Source: Flavobacteriales bacterium (GTDB lineage Bacteria > Bacteroidota > Bacteroidia > Flavobacteriales_D > Sanyastnellaceae). Taken from it: a DNA stretch of 64,000 nucleotides. This document shows, piece by piece, positions 62,341 through 64,000 of this stretch (position 1 is the first letter of the stretch; each line of letters opens with the position of its first letter). Below the pieces are notes generated by a model. It did no database searches. It was not told the DNA's origin and saw only the letters and a list, made by a program, of their open reading frames with translations. The DNA is taken from the NCBI GenBank assembly GCA_018402085.1, contig JAGYJM010000002.1, forward strand, positions 1,116,001 to 1,180,000. Direction: 5' to 3'. Made by a program: the position numbers and the translations under genes.

Positions 62341-64000
62341 ATGGCAGAAGAAAAAAACACTTCAGCAGATAATGCTGAAGAACAAAACAAGGCTGAGCAG
62401 CCATCTGCTGACCAGCAAGAAAGCAGTGAATCTACTGCTGAAACTCCTGAAACCAAAGCTGAAGAGCCTGTAAACCAGGAAGAAGAAGCGCAGGAGGAAC
62501 CAACTGAAGAGCCTGAACCAACGGCTGAAAAAGCAGAAGAAGCAGCTCCTTCGGAGCTGCAGGAAACTGTTGAAGCGAAGGAAGAAACCCATACACAGGA
62601 AGAAGCGTCAGACGCTCCTTCTAACGAAGAAGTGGTTAGCCTGCCTACCGCGAACATCGCTCCCGAAGATTTTGACTGGGAAGCCTATGAAGGTGGAGAA
62701 GATGAGTACGACCAAAGCGAGAAAGATCGCCTTGAGCAGGTTTATGGTGAAACCCTTTCTCTTATCAAAGAAAAAGAGGTTACCACGGGTCAGGTTGTGT
62801 CAGTAGGTAAGAAAGAAGTTGTGGTTAACATCGGCTATAAGTCAGAAGGTGTGATCCAGGCTTCTGAATTCCGCTACAACCCTGAACTCAAAGAGGGAGA
62901 TGAGATTCCGGTCTTCATCGAACGTCAGGAAGACGCGAGCGGTCAGCTCGTGATATCACACCGTACCGCACGTATCCACAGCGCTTGGGAGAATGTGAAC
63001 GACGCGATGGAGCAGAACAAAGTGATCCACGGTGAGGTGAAATGCCGCACCAAAGGCGGTCTTATCGTTGACGTATTTGGTATTGAGGCGTTCCTCCCCG
63101 GATCGCAGATTGATGTGAAGCCTATCCGTGACTACGATCAATACGTAGGTAAGCAGATGGAGTTCAAGGTGGTCAAAATCAACCAGGAGTTCAAAAACGT
63201 TGTGGTTTCGCACAAAGCACTCATCGAAGCAGAGCTCGAAGAGCAGAAGAAACAAATCATCGGTGGACTCGAGAAAGGACAGGTACTTGAAGGGGTGGTT
63301 AAAAACATCACTTCTTATGGTGTATTTGTTGACCTCGGTGGCGTTGACGGACTCGTTCACATTACAGACCTTTCATGGGGTCGTATCAATCACCCTGAAG
63401 AAGTGGTGGAGCTTGACGAGAAAATCAATGTCGTTATTCTTGACTTCGACGATAACAAGAAGCGTATTGCCCTCGGTATCAAGCAGCTTTCTGAGCACCC
63501 TTGGGATTCACTCGACGAGAATACCTCGGTTGGTGACAAGGTGAAAGGGAAAGTTGTGGTGATGGCTGATTATGGCGCATTTGTTGAAATCGCACCAGGT
63601 GTAGAAGGGCTCATCCACGTTTCTGAGATGTCTTGGTCACAGCACTTGCGCAGCGCTCAAGATTTCCTCAATGTAGGTGACGAAGTGGAAGCCGTTGTGC
63701 TTACTCTCGATCGTGATGAGCGCAAAATGTCGCTCGGTATGAAGCAACTCATGCCGGATCCATGGGCAGATATTGAGTCTAAATACCCTGTTGAATCCAA
63801 GCACAGTGCGAAAGTGCGCAACTTCACCAATTTTGGTGTGTTCGTAGAACTTGAAGAAGGTATTGACGGACTCATTCACATTTCTGACCTGAGCTGGTCG
63901 AAAAAGGTGAAACACCCATCAGAGTTCTGCAACATTGGCGATGAACTCGATGTAGTGGTACTTGAACTCGATAAAGAAAACCGTCGCCTCAGCCTCGGTC
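62341..64000 (+). CDS. rpsA: 30S ribosomal protein S1 (5' part, runs off the window)
   Basis: About 553 codons are present with no stop, which is why the ORF track omits it. The first 145 residues are a low-complexity acidic extension rich in Glu, Ala and Pro. Five S1 (OB-fold) repeats follow from about residue 148, including VTTGQVVSVGKKEVVVNIG, GLIVDVFGIEAFLPGSQ, SYGVFVDLGGVDGLVH and ADYGAFVEIAPGVEGLIH. S1 binds mRNA on the 30S platform; in Bacteroidota, with weak Shine-Dalgarno use, it may matter especially for initiation. The coding region of the acidic extension contains three DNA hairpins (62360-62380, 62542-62560, 62603-62615). Confidence 0.95.
   Translation, partial: MAEEKNTSADNAEEQNKAEQPSADQQESSESTAETPETKAEEPVNQEEEAQEEPTEEPEPTAEKAEEAAPSELQETVEAKEETHTQEEASDAPSNEEVVSLPTANIAPEDFDWEAYEGGEDEYDQSEKDRLEQVYGETLSLIKEKEVTTGQVVSVGKKEVVVNIGYKSEGVIQASEFRYNPELKEGDEIPVFIERQEDASGQLVISHRTARIHSAWENVNDAMEQNKVIHGEVKCRTKGGLIVDVFGIEAFLPGSQIDVKPIRDYDQYVGKQMEFKVVKINQEFKNVVVSHKALIEAELEEQKKQIIGGLEKGQVLEGVVKNITSYGVFVDLGGVDGLVHITDLSWGRINHPEEVVELDEKINVVILDFDDNKKRIALGIKQLSEHPWDSLDENTSVGDKVKGKVVVMADYGAFVEIAPGVEGLIHVSEMSWSQHLRSAQDFLNVGDEVEAVVLTLDRDERKMSLGMKQLMPDPWADIESKYPVESKHSAKVRNFTNFGVFVELEEGIDGLIHISDLSWSKKVKHPSEFCNIGDELDVVVLELDKENRRLSLG

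Overview
The window looks like a chromosomal segment of a Bacteroidota bacterium, most likely a marine member of Flavobacteriales (Cryomorphaceae-like; the family is a guess). The reasons are secreted proteins with type IX secretion (T9SS) C-terminal domains, Cys-rich GCTDPxACNFDP modules, lipoproteins, DUF58/DUF2147/DUF6268 proteins, a PolIII alpha fused to an exonuclease, and many TAnnTTTG-like -7 promoter boxes. Overall base composition appears near 50 percent GC.

Layout. 1-746: decayed IS3-type transposase. 887-6846: dnaE, thioredoxin, DUF58 protein. 7088-10340: persulfide dioxygenase-rhodanese fusion (-), thioredoxin-fold protein (-), DUF2797 protein (+). 10637-16144: secreted pentaheme cytochrome, secreted alpha/beta hydrolase, and a small run of lipoprotein, DUF2147 and outer-membrane DUF6268 genes. 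16231-33077 (-): CapD-like dehydratase, PepD, alpha-2-macroglobulin, and two very large secreted proteases (reprolysin-type metalloprotease and trypsin-like protease) with matching C-terminal halves. 33424-38103: topoisomerase IV parE-parC. 38164-41785: membrane glycosyltransferase (-) divergent from a degenerate GH13 lipoprotein that overlaps prmC. 42427-44691: Cys-repeat surface protein. 44786-51143 (-): a housekeeping run TRIC-ffh-folD-ribD-EamA-rimM plus a THI5/NMT1-like protein, preceded by RNase P RNA. 51699-64000: a hypothetical DNA-binding-like protein, pruA (-), a 2094-residue TPR/PD40/coiled-coil/SPOR protein, a lamin-tail T9SS protein, and the 5' part of rpsA, which leaves the window.

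The most unusual feature is a dispersed 20-bp hairpin repeat with consensus CNNCGC-NRAA-GCGN'N'G-GATG. I found 21 copies (about one per 3 kb), in intergenic DNA and inside genes. The loop and the GATG tail are nearly constant, while the two middle stem base pairs vary with perfect compensation (ten stem sequences). In nine of the ten genic copies that lie in the sense direction, the repeat is read in one fixed frame, giving x-A-(K/E)-A-x-D. It recalls REP elements, Rickettsia palindromic elements and DNA uptake sequences, but I do not recognise it as any described family.

Other points: four secreted proteins share a dockerin-like C-terminus ending in Cys plus one residue; two proteases carry 75-bp tandem coding repeats; three short-unit arrays sit in intergenic DNA; a GH13-like lipoprotein appears to have lost its catalytic residues; and four genes have a -7-like box exactly 4 nt before ATG, suggesting leaderless mRNAs. 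No tRNA, CRISPR array or prophage was seen.
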